Of a stretch of DNA of 64,000 nucleotides, positions 54,871-62,916 are shown in pieces. Under the pieces are notes generated by a model. The model was given only the letters and a program-made list of their open reading frames with translations. It was not told where the DNA came from and did no database searches. The position numbers were made by a program, and so were the translations under genes. This DNA is from Paenisporosarcina sp049671445. GTDB taxonomy: Bacteria; Bacillota; Bacilli; Bacillales_A; Planococcaceae. Positions within the stretch are counted from its first letter, which is position 1; each line of letters starts with the position of its first letter. Where the stretch lies: contig NZ_JBATUX010000028.1 in assembly GCF_049671445.1 (NCBI RefSeq), positions 1-64,000 of the forward strand, written 5' to 3'.

Positions 54871-55971
54871 ATGGCCATAAAAATTACCTCTACCTATGAT
54901 ATTAAAGAAGTATTAAAAGAAAATGGAATAGATTATTCAGACTTTATCTCTTATATCGATAGTAAATCCGAAAAACCTAATGAATCCATAATTGAAGATA
55001 AAGACCAAAATACTTTAATTTATGTTATTGATAGATACATTAGTGTTTTAAAACAAAATGATTTACTTCAAATTAAATCTAAAAATACTACTAAATATTA
55101 CTTAAGCTTTTTAACCAGGTTAAAACAATTCATTAACATTAGAAATAAAGATTTGTTATTTTCTCAATTTAATGAAGTTGTTTTTAATGATTTTATTAAT
55201 GATATAAATATTAATAAAAATATTAAGATTTCTCATGGTTCAATTAATACCTATATTGCAATCGTAAGAAGACTTTGTTCTTTTGCAGCTGAAGAAAATT
55301 TAATTTCAAAGAATATTAATTTTAGATTTAATCTATTAAGAACTTCTACACTTCCTCGTTATTTTAGCAAAAATCAGCTAACGGTCATTTTTATAGAAAT
55401 TAACAAACTGAAAAATCCACATCTTTGGAGAACAATTTTTATTACATTTCTAGGCACAGGATTAAGAATTCATGAATTAGCGGGGTTAAAAATAAAAGAC
55501 TTTGATATTGAAACAAAATTGATTTTCACTTTAGGGAAAGGAAAAAAAGAAAGATATGTCCCCATATATCCAAGTGTTAAACAAGCTGTAATGAGTTATT
55601 TAGAAACAACTGGAGTAAATAATTTAAATTTGGCTAAAGATGAATATTTATTTAGTAAAACGTATGGCCATAATCGAAAAAAACCAATTTCTATTAGATG
55701 TATTCAAAACAACTTTCAAAAAATCACAGAAAAGCTTCAATTAGAAAATCACTTTTCTGTACATTCATTTAGACATACTTTTGCTGTTAACTGTTTAAAA
55801 GCGAATATGCAACCTATATATTTGTGTCAAATATTAGGTCACAGCAGTCCTGCATCAACAGCAGTATATACTCAATTATTACCAAGAGATTTGCAACAAG
55901 TAGTGGACGAAAAGTACCCTTTCCCTTTAGAAAAATTAATCCAACAAATTTTAAATGAGGGAAATGACTGA
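54871..55971 (+). CDS. Tyrosine recombinase, second of trio (RitB-like)
   Basis: 366 residues with all catalytic residues: Arg in GTGLRIHELAGL, HSFRHTFA, GHSSPASTAVY. An N-terminal 50-residue extension precedes the core-binding domain. ATG at 54871 follows GAGGGGG; the frame is open further upstream to 54853 but that start would overlap the first gene. Its stop overlaps the third gene's start (TGATG). Confidence 0.85.
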   Translation: MAIKITSTYDIKEVLKENGIDYSDFISYIDSKSEKPNESIIEDKDQNTLIYVIDRYISVLKQNDLLQIKSKNTTKYYLSFLTRLKQFINIRNKDLLFSQFNEVVFNDFINDININKNIKISHGSINTYIAIVRRLCSFAAEENLISKNINFRFNLLRTSTLPRYFSKNQLTVIFIEINKLKNPHLWRTIFITFLGTGLRIHELAGLKIKDFDIETKLIFTLGKGKKERYVPIYPSVKQAVMSYLETTGVNNLNLAKDEYLFSKTYGHNRKKPISIRCIQNNFQKITEKLQLENHFSVHSFRHTFAVNCLKANMQPIYLCQILGHSSPASTAVYTQLLPRDLQQVVDEKYPFPLEKLIQQILNEGND

Positions 55972-56921
55972 TGGAAAACCTACTTATTGAAATTAACACT
56001 TTTATAAATAACTCAACGTACTCTGGGCAAACAAAAATCAAATATAAAAATAAGTTACTTAATTTCGCAAAAGTACTAGCGGAATATAGCGACACTGAAA
56101 TCGAGGAATTAAATTTACAAAAAATTTATGAAACCTATGATATTAACGGAAATTTCATTAATTATAAACCCCTAAACTCAGAATTTATTAATGCTTACTT
56201 TACTTCTTTTATCACCCGAGGAGGTTATTACGCATTAAAAGATAACAGAGATGCATTAGGTTCTTTTTTTAATTACTTAAATAGGAATTATGACTTCCCT
56301 AATATCGTGAATGAAGTAAATATCAATATAAGATCTTTTAAACCAAAGAATATCCAAGTTCCTATATTAAGCACACATGATATTTTGAAATTTTTTCATT
56401 TTATTGTTTCAGAAAGTGAAAATGTTGAACGTGATGTATTATTATTTACGTTATTTTTGACAACAGGAATGCGCTTGTCCGAGATTACAAACATTAAAGA
56501 AAAAGATATTTACTACGAAGACAATTCAATATTCCTTCCTAGAACTAAGCCCAATAAAGGAAAAATAATCCCACTACGTGAGGGATTATCAAACTCTATC
56601 AAGGTCTATTGTACTAAGAACAAGAGTATCTGTGAATGCTCCCTCTTTGGTCTTAGTTCATCTCAGGTAAGACAGTTATTCTATCTGTATCTAAAGAAAG
56701 CAAATTTACCTAAAGTAAGTGTTCATTCATTAAGACATTCTTTTGCAACTATGATGGTCGAATCGGGAGCACAGATTACTGAGGTTCAACAGTTATTAGG
56801 TCACGCTGATTTAATTACCACTAAAGGGTATGTGCATCCAAATCAAATAAGGAATAATAATATTAATATTAAAGAAAATGATGAATTATTTAGTTATATT
56901 GCTAAAAGATTGAATAAATAA
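55971..56921 (+). CDS. Tyrosine recombinase, third of trio (RitC-like)
   Basis: 316 residues, XerD-like: Arg in TTGMRLSEITNI, HSLRHSFATMM, GHADLITTKGYVH. All catalytic residues are present. Translation is coupled to the second gene by the TGATG overlap. The three proteins probably act together on the element's ends, as in other trio systems. Confidence 0.85.
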   Translation: MENLLIEINTFINNSTYSGQTKIKYKNKLLNFAKVLAEYSDTEIEELNLQKIYETYDINGNFINYKPLNSEFINAYFTSFITRGGYYALKDNRDALGSFFNYLNRNYDFPNIVNEVNINIRSFKPKNIQVPILSTHDILKFFHFIVSESENVERDVLLFTLFLTTGMRLSEITNIKEKDIYYEDNSIFLPRTKPNKGKIIPLREGLSNSIKVYCTKNKSICECSLFGLSSSQVRQLFYLYLKKANLPKVSVHSLRHSFATMMVESGAQITEVQQLLGHADLITTKGYVHPNQIRNNNINIKENDELFSYIAKRLNK

Positions 56922-57137
56922 AAAGGCTTTGCTACTAGCAATCCTTTCGGTTTCTTTCGATGGGGCCTTTCTTTAATTAATGCCATTTGAAATCGTTGTT
57001 ATTTTATTACATGATTCCACAAATAAGGTATTGTTTAACGAAAGTGAATTCAAGTTGATTAAAGCGCGGTATACAATCTTTTTCGTTGGATTATAAAGTA
57101 ATGACATTTAGAATTCCTGTAGGCCAAAGATAATATT

Positions 57138-57171
57138 AAAGGGCACATTCTTATTTAGAATATGCCCTTTA
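57138..57171. terminator. Hairpin, terminator-like
   Basis: AAAGGGCA(C)ATTCT/AGAAT(A)TGCCCTTT with a 5-base loop lies 220 bases beyond the trio. The 400-base gap to the recombinase remnant holds no other gene. Confidence 0.65.
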
Positions 57172-57250
57172 ATATCACTTCCGTTGATTTTGCTGGATTT
57201 CCCCACCTTTTTGCGTTAATCCTTCTTTCCGTACCTTCATAAAAAAATAA

Positions 57251-57293
57251 AAAAACGGCTAAATCCTTAGTATCAAGGGTTTTAGCCGTTTTA
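57251..57293. terminator. Terminator of the recombinase remnant
   Basis: AAAACGGCTAAA(T)CCTT pairs with AAGG(G)TTTTAGCCGTTTT across AGTATC; T run on both sides. Confidence 0.8.
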
Positions 57294-57332
57294 TTAACAG
57301 ATGATTTGTATAGTTAAACGTAGTTTTGCGCA

Positions 57333-57690
57333 CTATCCCTTACCTACAAAAAATTGTTCACATCCAATCATCATACATCTTTTTCGTGCATGATTGAATA
57401 ATCGCGCATACCGCTGTGTATCTTGCTGTTTAACATGGCCTAAGGAGCTTGTATGCCGACTAAAGGCATCCCTTTAAGGGCTAAGTGCGCCGCAAACGTG
57501 TGACTTAATGTATGGGGGGATAGATGGATACCCAGTTCCTTTCTATACTTTCTAAAATTATTTTTAACATAATGAATATTAATTGGACCTGTCCCTCCTG
57601 CATTCAAAAAGACAAACGGCAGATCATCCTGACGTTCTTTTAAGTAGGCCTGTAGAAGTTCTTCGCAGGAAAAGAAAAGTAAAAAGAGTT
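57333..57690 (-). pseudogene. Remnant of a tyrosine recombinase, frameshifted
   Basis: Only the C-terminal third is left: a PINIHYVKNNFRKYRKELGI segment, then SPHTLSHTFAAHLALKGMPL. The reading frame then stops, but the next frame continues with LGHVKQQDTQRYARLFNHAR, the end of the same domain, to a stop at 57333. The catalytic Arg of HxLR is Ser here. It is a dead XerC/D-like gene. Confidence 0.8.
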
Positions 57691-57740
57691 GAACATCATA
57701 CAAATTCAATTTCCAAAAAGAGGATATTTTCTTGTGCAAA

Positions 57741-57770
57741 TAAAAAAGACCACCCAATTAAGAGTGATCA
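57741..57770 (-). terminator. Terminator of the 314-residue membrane protein gene
   Basis: GACCACCC pairs with GAGTGATC (two G-T pairs) around AATTAA; six Ts follow on the minus strand. Confidence 0.7.
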
Positions 57771-57811
57771 AGTTTCAATTTTCATTGCAAAAGTCTATGG
57801 AAATCTTTAAT

Positions 57812-58756
57812 TTATCGGTTTTTGACATTAATTTCAATACTCTGTACCTTATTCCATTCAATAACCTTAATTTTATTTTTTACATTTAAAAAAATTAAAT
57901 TACTATTCGAATGAATTATTTCACCTTTTAAGTGCTTGTTATCTAGAGAAGAAATTTCAACAGATTCCGGTCTTCCTCCACCATAGTTCTTTGGAAGATG
58001 AGGATATAAATTAGTTGAATATTGATAAGTTCCCATCAATATAAATACCAGCATGTAAATTATTCCTATGTTTATGTCATTCCAACTATTATCTTTTTTG
58101 GATTGGGAATTATTTTCATTTGGTTTTTTCTTATGCAGTGTCCATATTCCAGTTGAAAGGAAAGTAGAAAATAGAAGAAAAAATCTAACAATTGCTCTAA
58201 AATCTCCTTCCTGTTTATATATTTCAATAGAAAAAGCAATGCATATTATAATTAAACTCATTAAGAATATTAAAGGCAAAAGTACGATTAAACCTCGCTG
58301 CCATGTCCCATTAAAAAGTTTATTATTTGCATCCTTATTTCGAATTGATTTTATAAATAAATACAGAATCACCAAATATGAAAATGTAGTGCTTAGAATA
58401 CTTTTTATTGAATTTGAGTTAAAACTATATGTAAAGACAGTAAAATTATTATATTCTAAGAAGATATTATAAAAAGCTAAGGAAGTTACTATTGATGCAA
58501 CAAAACTAATAATAAGTAACAATAAAAAATTATTTTTAAACTTTAATAGTATCCAACTAAAAAAAACGAAGGTACTGTAACAAATTATCAAAAATACCGA
58601 TCCGGTTAAAATTGATTGAATATGAAAAATAGAGTACTCTACAATTCCATATTTATTTAATGAAATATTGACAATAATTACTCCGAATATAGATGTAATT
58701 ATTGGAGTTAGAATACCAATTCTTGTTATATTTTTTTTGAAAAAATTAAATATCAT
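57812..58756 (-). CDS. Polytopic membrane protein of unknown function
   Basis: 314 residues with about seven hydrophobic helices to residue 250 and a C-terminal soluble tail (about 255-314) that ends in a small beta-rich segment (IIHSNSNLIFLNVKNKIKVI). Not recognised. GGTGAT lies ten bases before the ATG. It is an island cargo gene. Confidence 0.65.
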   Translation of the reverse strand: MIFNFFKKNITRIGILTPIITSIFGVIIVNISLNKYGIVEYSIFHIQSILTGSVFLIICYSTFVFFSWILLKFKNNFLLLLIISFVASIVTSLAFYNIFLEYNNFTVFTYSFNSNSIKSILSTTFSYLVILYLFIKSIRNKDANNKLFNGTWQRGLIVLLPLIFLMSLIIICIAFSIEIYKQEGDFRAIVRFFLLFSTFLSTGIWTLHKKKPNENNSQSKKDNSWNDINIGIIYMLVFILMGTYQYSTNLYPHLPKNYGGGRPESVEISSLDNKHLKGEIIHSNSNLIFLNVKNKIKVIEWNKVQSIEINVKNR

Positions 58757-58793
58757 TCTTTTAAATCACCAATATTATTTAGTGTCCCTAAGA

Positions 58794-59168
58794 TTAATTT
58801 GTATATATTAAACATTTCTTCTCCTTTTTGTTCGGAAGTATAAATTTCATAAAACTTGGATAGAATCCACGATATCTTATTCGTTTGATCGCAGTAGCTC
58901 GCTTGTTTAGTACAAAAACTTCAAAATCTTCCCATGAGTTATCTGTGATTAATGCTAGCCAGCTTCCATCGATACATTCACACAAGTAAGGTTTGACTAA
59001 ACTAATTCCAGTTGTTTCTTCTTTTATGGTTCAAGTCCATACTGTTAGGACTTTATGCATATCCAACAATTCATTTGATATAAATTTATTCGGTTTCACC
59101 CTTTTTAGTTTTACTATACTAGAAGTAAAGATATCCTTGGCACTTAATCGTTCGTCAAGTTTCGACAT
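58794..59168 (-). pseudogene. Small open frame interrupted by an in-frame TGA
   Basis: A frame opening at ATG 59168 (MSKLDERLSAKDIFTSSIV) runs to TGA at 59031 and stays open in the same frame to a stop at 58794 (with CECIDGSWLALITDN and WEDFEVFVLNKRATAIK). Without the TGA this would be one 124-residue protein. No good ribosome site precedes the ATG. It may be a decayed gene or two small ones; not recognised. Confidence 0.4.
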
Positions 59169-59184
59169 TTAGGACAAATAAAAA

Positions 59185-59204
59185 AGCATCTCAAATGAGA
59201 TGCT
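59185..59204 (-). terminator. Terminator
   Basis: AGCATCTCA/TGAGATGCT with an AA loop and a minus-strand T run, just beyond the 59212-59571 frame. Confidence 0.8.
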
Positions 59205-59211
59205 CCGATGT

Positions 59212-59571
59212 TCAAACTAATTTTATGTACACACTCATTTTATCTTTTGCCTTGCATGTAGGACAAATTACTGCAGTTTTTACTGTGTTAATTCTTTTAG
59301 CTTCCTTGTCTATTGGTTCTTCTGCTTTCATCTCTACAACTGCTGCTTTTCCAAACTTCAGTGTTGGTAAATGAACATAGAATAATGGTCGGAGTTTTAT
59401 TACATACAATCGATTCAAAATGGTATTTTTGATAACCAGTAGTGGCGTGTCCAGAAAAGGACGGGTTTTGTTACATCTCCCATGTATATTTAACATTCCA
59501 TAAGAGTAAATAACTTTGGGTGGTCTGTGGAGGATGCTAAAACTACACCTCTGCAATATATCAGTAATCAA
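59212..59571 (-). CDS. Possible small zinc-ribbon protein
   Basis: Up to 119 residues. Only the C-terminal 40 look protein-like: MKAEEPIDKEAKRINTVK, then a CPTCKAK knuckle and MSVYIK, like the end of cysteine-rich KTR proteins of mobile elements. The start is uncertain and no ribosome site is convincing. The terminator immediately downstream favours a real gene on this strand. Confidence 0.4.
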   Translation of the reverse strand: MITDILQRCSFSILHRPPKVIYSYGMLNIHGRCNKTRPFLDTPLLVIKNTILNRLYVIKLRPLFYVHLPTLKFGKAAVVEMKAEEPIDKEAKRINTVKTAVICPTCKAKDKMSVYIKLV

Positions 59572-59585
59572 AGAATTGAGACTAA

Positions 59586-59765
59586 AAAGATTGGATTAAA
59601 CGGATTGAAGAGTTAAAGAAAGAACTAACTAATACAGAAACATGGGTTAAAGAAAATGATAATTCGATTCCCAAATCATTAATTCATTCAATCGCTGATG
59701 TATTGCTTAAAAACAAGCGTGAAATACATCGGTTAAAACTTTTTGTAAAGGATGGTCAACAGTGA
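59586..59765 (+). pseudogene. 5'-truncated phage-like gene
   Basis: An open stretch after a TAA at 59583 codes for a charged helical segment (WIKRIEELKKELTNTETWVK .. HRLKLFVKDGQQ). No start codon is available in frame, so only the 3' part of the gene seems to remain. Its TGA overlaps the GTG start of the next small gene. Confidence 0.5.
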
Positions 59766-59923
59766 ACCAACAAGAACATATAGAATACCTAAAAAGCCAA
59801 ATGGAACAAACTCAACGATGGATGGAAAATGGTTCAGAATTACGTTCAGAGCATATTATCACGATGATTATTCGAGGAATGATTGAAACTGAAAATCAGA
59901 TTGAAAACTTGGAGAAGGTATAG
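59762..59923 (+). CDS. Small coiled-coil protein, phage-like
   Basis: 53 residues, almost entirely helical (HIEYLKSQMEQTQRWMENGS .. ENQIENLEKV). GTG at 59762 follows AAGGATGG by six bases and overlaps the stop of the upstream fragment (GTGA). A terminator overlaps its stop. Similar small genes occur in prophages of Bacillales; role unknown. Confidence 0.55.
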   Translation: MNQQEHIEYLKSQMEQTQRWMENGSELRSEHIITMIIRGMIETENQIENLEKV

Positions 59924-59936
59924 CCTTCTCTTTTTT
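59907..59936 (+). terminator. Terminator of the small coiled-coil gene
   Basis: GAGAAGG-TATAG-CCTTCTC followed by six Ts; the stop codon is in the loop. Confidence 0.85.
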
Positions 59937-59949
59937 GAGCAAATAAAAA

Positions 59950-59971
59950 AGGCACCTGGTTAGAGGTGCCT
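59950..59971 (-). terminator. Terminator of the secreted-protein gene
   Basis: AGGCACCT/AGGTGCCT with a GGTTAG loop and six Ts on the minus strand. Nearly the same hairpin ends the Panacea gene at 62.16 kb. Confidence 0.85.
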
Positions 59972-60009
59972 GCTACCTTAGATTAAATATTGAACAATGT
60001 TGAAGTCTA

Positions 60010-60522
60010 TTAGTTACGAATGTTAGTGATTGAACCATCAGCATTGTAAGTAAATGCTTTTGTCAATCCTGGCCACTGAGCGCTTGAAACTGTTCCGTCA
60101 AATGCAGTCCAAGTAAATTCAATGCGGTAATGGCTTGTGTTCTTAGGTAAACCAGCTAGAGAGATGTTTGTTTCTTTAGCAGTGAATGTAGTTCCGTAAA
60201 GTTCCCAGTCAACACCATTCATTGCGCCAGACTTAACAACCGTACCAGTTGAGTTCTTGATAATCCATCTTGGATTAGAATTACCAAACGCACCATCTGG
60301 AGTTGTTTCAAGCAAGTTAGTCGTTGAAATAGCGTCTTTAGTTTTGTATGTAACGGAGCTTGAAGCTGAGATAACTTCCAATACAGAGTTATAACCAGAT
60401 GCTTCAGCTTGTTGAATACCCATTCCAGGAACAGATGGTAGGTCAGCCATTGAGCCAATTCCTAGTCCCCCTAAAGTTAGTACTCCGGTTAGTGCCACTG
60501 AAGTTAGTTTGTTCTTTATCAT
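60010..60522 (-). CDS. Small secreted protein, partner of the M23 peptidase
   Basis: 170 residues: a signal peptide ending near AEASG (about residue 43), then a beta-rich domain of about 125 residues (SSVTYKTKDAISTTNLLE, WELYGTTFTAKETNISLAGL, HYRIEFTWTAFDGT). Not recognised. ATG at 60522 follows AGGAGG. It lies 48 bases after the M23 gene and carries its own copy of a GTAACATTAG motif, also found upstream of the peptidase, so the two are probably co-regulated. It could be a substrate-binding or immunity-like partner. Confidence 0.75.
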   Translation of the reverse strand: MIKNKLTSVALTGVLTLGGLGIGSMADLPSVPGMGIQQAEASGYNSVLEVISASSSVTYKTKDAISTTNLLETTPDGAFGNSNPRWIIKNSTGTVVKSGAMNGVDWELYGTTFTAKETNISLAGLPKNTSHYRIEFTWTAFDGTVSSAQWPGLTKAFTYNADGSITNIRN

Positions 60523-60548
60523 TGTGTAAATCCTCCTAGTAATAATTA

Positions 60549-60564
60549 GTAACATTAGTTGTAA
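60549..60564 (-). promoter_or_regulatory. Shared operator-like motif, copy 1
   Basis: GTAACATTAGTTGTAA lies 27 bases before the secreted-protein start and matches two copies upstream of the M23 gene. Confidence 0.45.
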
Positions 60565-60570
60565 ATTAAA

Positions 60571-61476
60571 TTATTTCGTAACGTTTAAGTCTGTAGCTTT
60601 AAACCAGTTAGTTGAATCAATAGCGTACCAACCTTCTCTTGCTGCAATTAATGTATAAGTTGATCCAGCGCTGATAGCTTGTTTTGCCGTGCCATTAATT
60701 GAATCATATACGTAAACGGTCGTCCCAGATTTAACTGTTCCTTTATATTGAGTCACTGTTCCATTGTCTTGATGTACGTAAGTGTCGGCACCAATTGCGT
60801 AATAGTATTTTTGATCACTACCTAAAGCTCTCGAATATACTTTGTATTGATTTCCAACTGGTAGTGTACCTTTTAACCCATAACCGGGATGGCTATAAAC
60901 GTTAATAGTATCTCCGCCAGTTACACTTTTTGTTCTAAGTGATGCATATGTTCCATCATATTCATGATATGATGGTGCAGGATTTATTGTTCCATTTATG
61001 TATGGCAATGGATTAACTGGAGTAGTACCGACATGTAATTCAAAATGCAAATGTTGTCCAGTTGATTCACCTGTACTACCCATATATCCTAAAAGTTGTC
61101 CTTGTACCACCGTATTCCCATAGAATACTTTTCTACTGCCTGTTGTCATATGGGCATAGATAGTTTTATAAGATTGCCCTGCAATACTGTGACTTAAAAT
61201 AATATACTCTCCCCAATAAGAATTCACTCCCGAAGTAGTTACAGTTCCACCTGCAGAAGCCTTAATGGGACTATTAGCATCATTATTAGAAATATCAATT
61301 CCATTGTGTGAACCATGAGAACGATAATCTCCAAAATCTCCACCAGTGGGAGTAATTCCTGTAGCAGGTTTAATAAAGGCTTGAGCTGCTGATGCTGTTC
61401 CTGAAGTCAATCCCCCAAATATTGAAACTATTAATATGAAGCTAAGAAGCAATTTAACAACTAGATTTTTTTTCAT
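60571..61476 (-). CDS. Secreted M23 (lysostaphin-type) peptidase
   Basis: 301 residues: signal peptide (cleavage near ASAAQA, about 32), M23 domain (about 38-165) with zinc ligands in HNGIDIS and GQHLHFELH plus YAHM, then a C-terminal SH3-like region (about 175-300) of two related beta segments (TINVYSHPGY, TTVYVYDSIN). The product should cut peptidoglycan cross-bridges or stems outside the cell. It is cargo of a mobile island, which raises the chance of an antagonistic or cell-wall-entry role. Confidence 0.88.
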   Translation of the reverse strand: MKKNLVVKLLLSFILIVSIFGGLTSGTASAAQAFIKPATGITPTGGDFGDYRSHGSHNGIDISNNDANSPIKASAGGTVTTSGVNSYWGEYIILSHSIAGQSYKTIYAHMTTGSRKVFYGNTVVQGQLLGYMGSTGESTGQHLHFELHVGTTPVNPLPYINGTINPAPSYHEYDGTYASLRTKSVTGGDTINVYSHPGYGLKGTLPVGNQYKVYSRALGSDQKYYYAIGADTYVHQDNGTVTQYKGTVKSGTTVYVYDSINGTAKQAISAGSTYTLIAAREGWYAIDSTNWFKATDLNVTK

Positions 61477-61517
61477 TTTCTTGTCTCCTTCAATTCTTTT
61501 TTAACATTACGATTCCT

Positions 61518-61590
61518 GTAACATTAGTAACAAACCTATCATATAAAAAATCCATATGTAACTTATTTTTACAAATAGTAACAATAGTAA
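61518..61590 (-). promoter_or_regulatory. Shared operator-like motif, copies 2 and 3
   Basis: GTAACATTAGTAACA (61518-61532) and GTAACAATAGTAA (61578-61590) are direct repeats 42-115 bases upstream of the M23 gene. A third copy stands before the adjacent secreted-protein gene. Confidence 0.5.
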
Positions 61591-61854
61591 TAGAAATATT
61601 TGACTTTAATAGTTCCATATAATCCAACATTCGACAAATTTAGATATAAAACGCAAAAGAGTCACTCGCTTATAAAGTGGACTCTTCTGATTATTTCTTA
61701 TTAATATTGCTTGATTAGTTCAACTAATTTTTTAATAACTCACCCATTTGATTATCCTTGTTTTACACACTTGTTATTATGTGATGAGTTTTACTGTACG
61801 ATTTTAGGTGAAATTGGTTAGTTTCTAATCTTCAAATTTTGAAATTTTGGCAAA

Positions 61855-61882
61855 TAAAAAAGCATCCCGTGAGAGATGCTTT
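61855..61882 (-). terminator. Terminator of the frameshifted small gene
   Basis: AGCATC/GATGCT with a CCGTGAGA-type loop, T run on the minus strand. Confidence 0.7.
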
Positions 61883-61894
61883 CATTTTGACAGA

Positions 61895-62076
61895 CTAGAT
61901 TAATTGAACAATATTCATTTCTTTTACTTGATTGACGTTAATTACATATTCGTTCTCGGTGATGATAAATTCTCCACATTTATGTATTGAGGTTCTACCG
62001 ATTTAACATTAGTATCTGTTTCGAATTGCATGTCTGTACCATTATTAAATGATACGTGTACTGAATATTTTTTCAC
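61895..62076 (-). pseudogene. Small phage-like gene with a frameshift
   Basis: GTG at 62076 follows AGGGGGGAT and opens KKYSVHVSFNNGTDMQFETD; the frame stops early, while the neighbouring frame continues CGEFIITENEYVINVNQVKE to a stop at 61895. One base gained or lost near 61980 would restore a protein of about 60 residues. The rest of the gap 61477-62175 shows no other gene. Confidence 0.65.
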
Positions 62077-62151
62077 TCAATATCCCCCCTTTTATATTCA
62101 ATTCGACTACATATATGCAATATCCTTCAACTTCAGGGTGGTATGCATATA

Positions 62152-62175
62152 AAAAAGCACCTGGTTAGAGGTGCC
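62152..62175 (-). terminator. Terminator of the toxin-antitoxin operon
   Basis: GCACCT/AGGTGC with a GGTTAG loop and six Ts on the minus strand, one base beyond the Panacea gene. Confidence 0.85.
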
Positions 62176-62916
62176 TTACGCGTAACTTAAAATTATATCA
62201 TCGGAAATGGTTCTGGATTGATCAGGTTTGTAAACTTTATCCCAGGGTGAGCCTTCCGCATGACTCAAAGTAACTAAATCCCAGGGGTCTTTATCTAAGT
62301 GATCTTGAATAACTGACGTAATTATTTCAAATGCAACGGAACCATGCTCAGACGTTAGAATTTTTGTATAGGAAGCTGGAACCATTAGTTCGGATGAGAA
62401 TACCATGATATCTGCAGGTTCTTCATTTTCAATTTCTTCTTTTCCGTGTTTTTTAAAATGTTCATATATAGATGGGACTACTGGGCCATATTTCCAAGCC
62501 ACTATTTCATCAGGGAAAAGTTTAACCCCCGTTGCTTTTAAAAATCTTTCATATGAAAAATAGGTTAACTTTTGTAATTTAAGGTGTGATACCGGTTTTA
62601 GTGACAAGATGAATTTTGCGACATCCATTGCTTTTAATGAATGGTCCTCTGTTATTGAAGCAATGAAATCATCACGTTTTTTTTCGTTATATACCACTAT
62701 ATCCTTAAAGTATTCATCATATTTAATAACAGAATCCCAAGATGAAGAATCAGTGGCAATTTGATGAATTCCTAACTGAACATCACCATTTTTTTTCTTT
62801 ACTGAATTTAAGAATTCACGGATTACTTCCTGATTAATCTTTTCAGCTGCGTAGTGCCATGCAATACGAATACCTTGGGAGTACAAACTGGATATTGCTA
62901 TAAAATGCTTAACCAT
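62176..62916 (-). CDS. Panacea-domain (DUF4065) antitoxin, PanA-like
   Basis: 246 residues. Residues about 95-240 are a Panacea/SocA-like domain: MDVAKFILSLKPVSHLKLQK, IVAWKYGPVVPSIYEHFKKHG, then DPWDLVTLSHAEGSPWDKVY. The first 90 residues form a separate N-terminal domain of unknown type. Panacea proteins are antitoxins that neutralise many unrelated toxins, including small alarmone synthetases. GGGAGG precedes the ATG, which overlaps the toxin gene by 8 bases. Confidence 0.85.
   Translation of the reverse strand: MVKHFIAISSLYSQGIRIAWHYAAEKINQEVIREFLNSVKKKNGDVQLGIHQIATDSSSWDSVIKYDEYFKDIVVYNEKKRDDFIASITEDHSLKAMDVAKFILSLKPVSHLKLQKLTYFSYERFLKATGVKLFPDEIVAWKYGPVVPSIYEHFKKHGKEEIENEEPADIMVFSSELMVPASYTKILTSEHGSVAFEIITSVIQDHLDKDPWDLVTLSHAEGSPWDKVYKPDQSRTISDDIILSYA

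Larger units (their letters stand above)
53668..56938. mobile_element. RIT-like element (three tyrosine recombinases)
   Basis: Three adjacent, same-strand tyrosine recombinase genes with 1-base spacing or TGATG overlaps, about 340, 366 and 316 residues, match the recombinase-in-trio design. CTAGGTAGCAAA at 53756 and TTTGCTACTAG at 56928 are inverted with one inserted base and may mark the ends. Tn554-type elements also have several recombinases but of unequal length, so RIT fits better. Confidence 0.65.

Noticed and set aside
53847..56921. Tn554-type transposition genes
   Set aside because: Tn554 has TnpA, a much longer TnpB and a small TnpC; here all three are recombinases of similar size.
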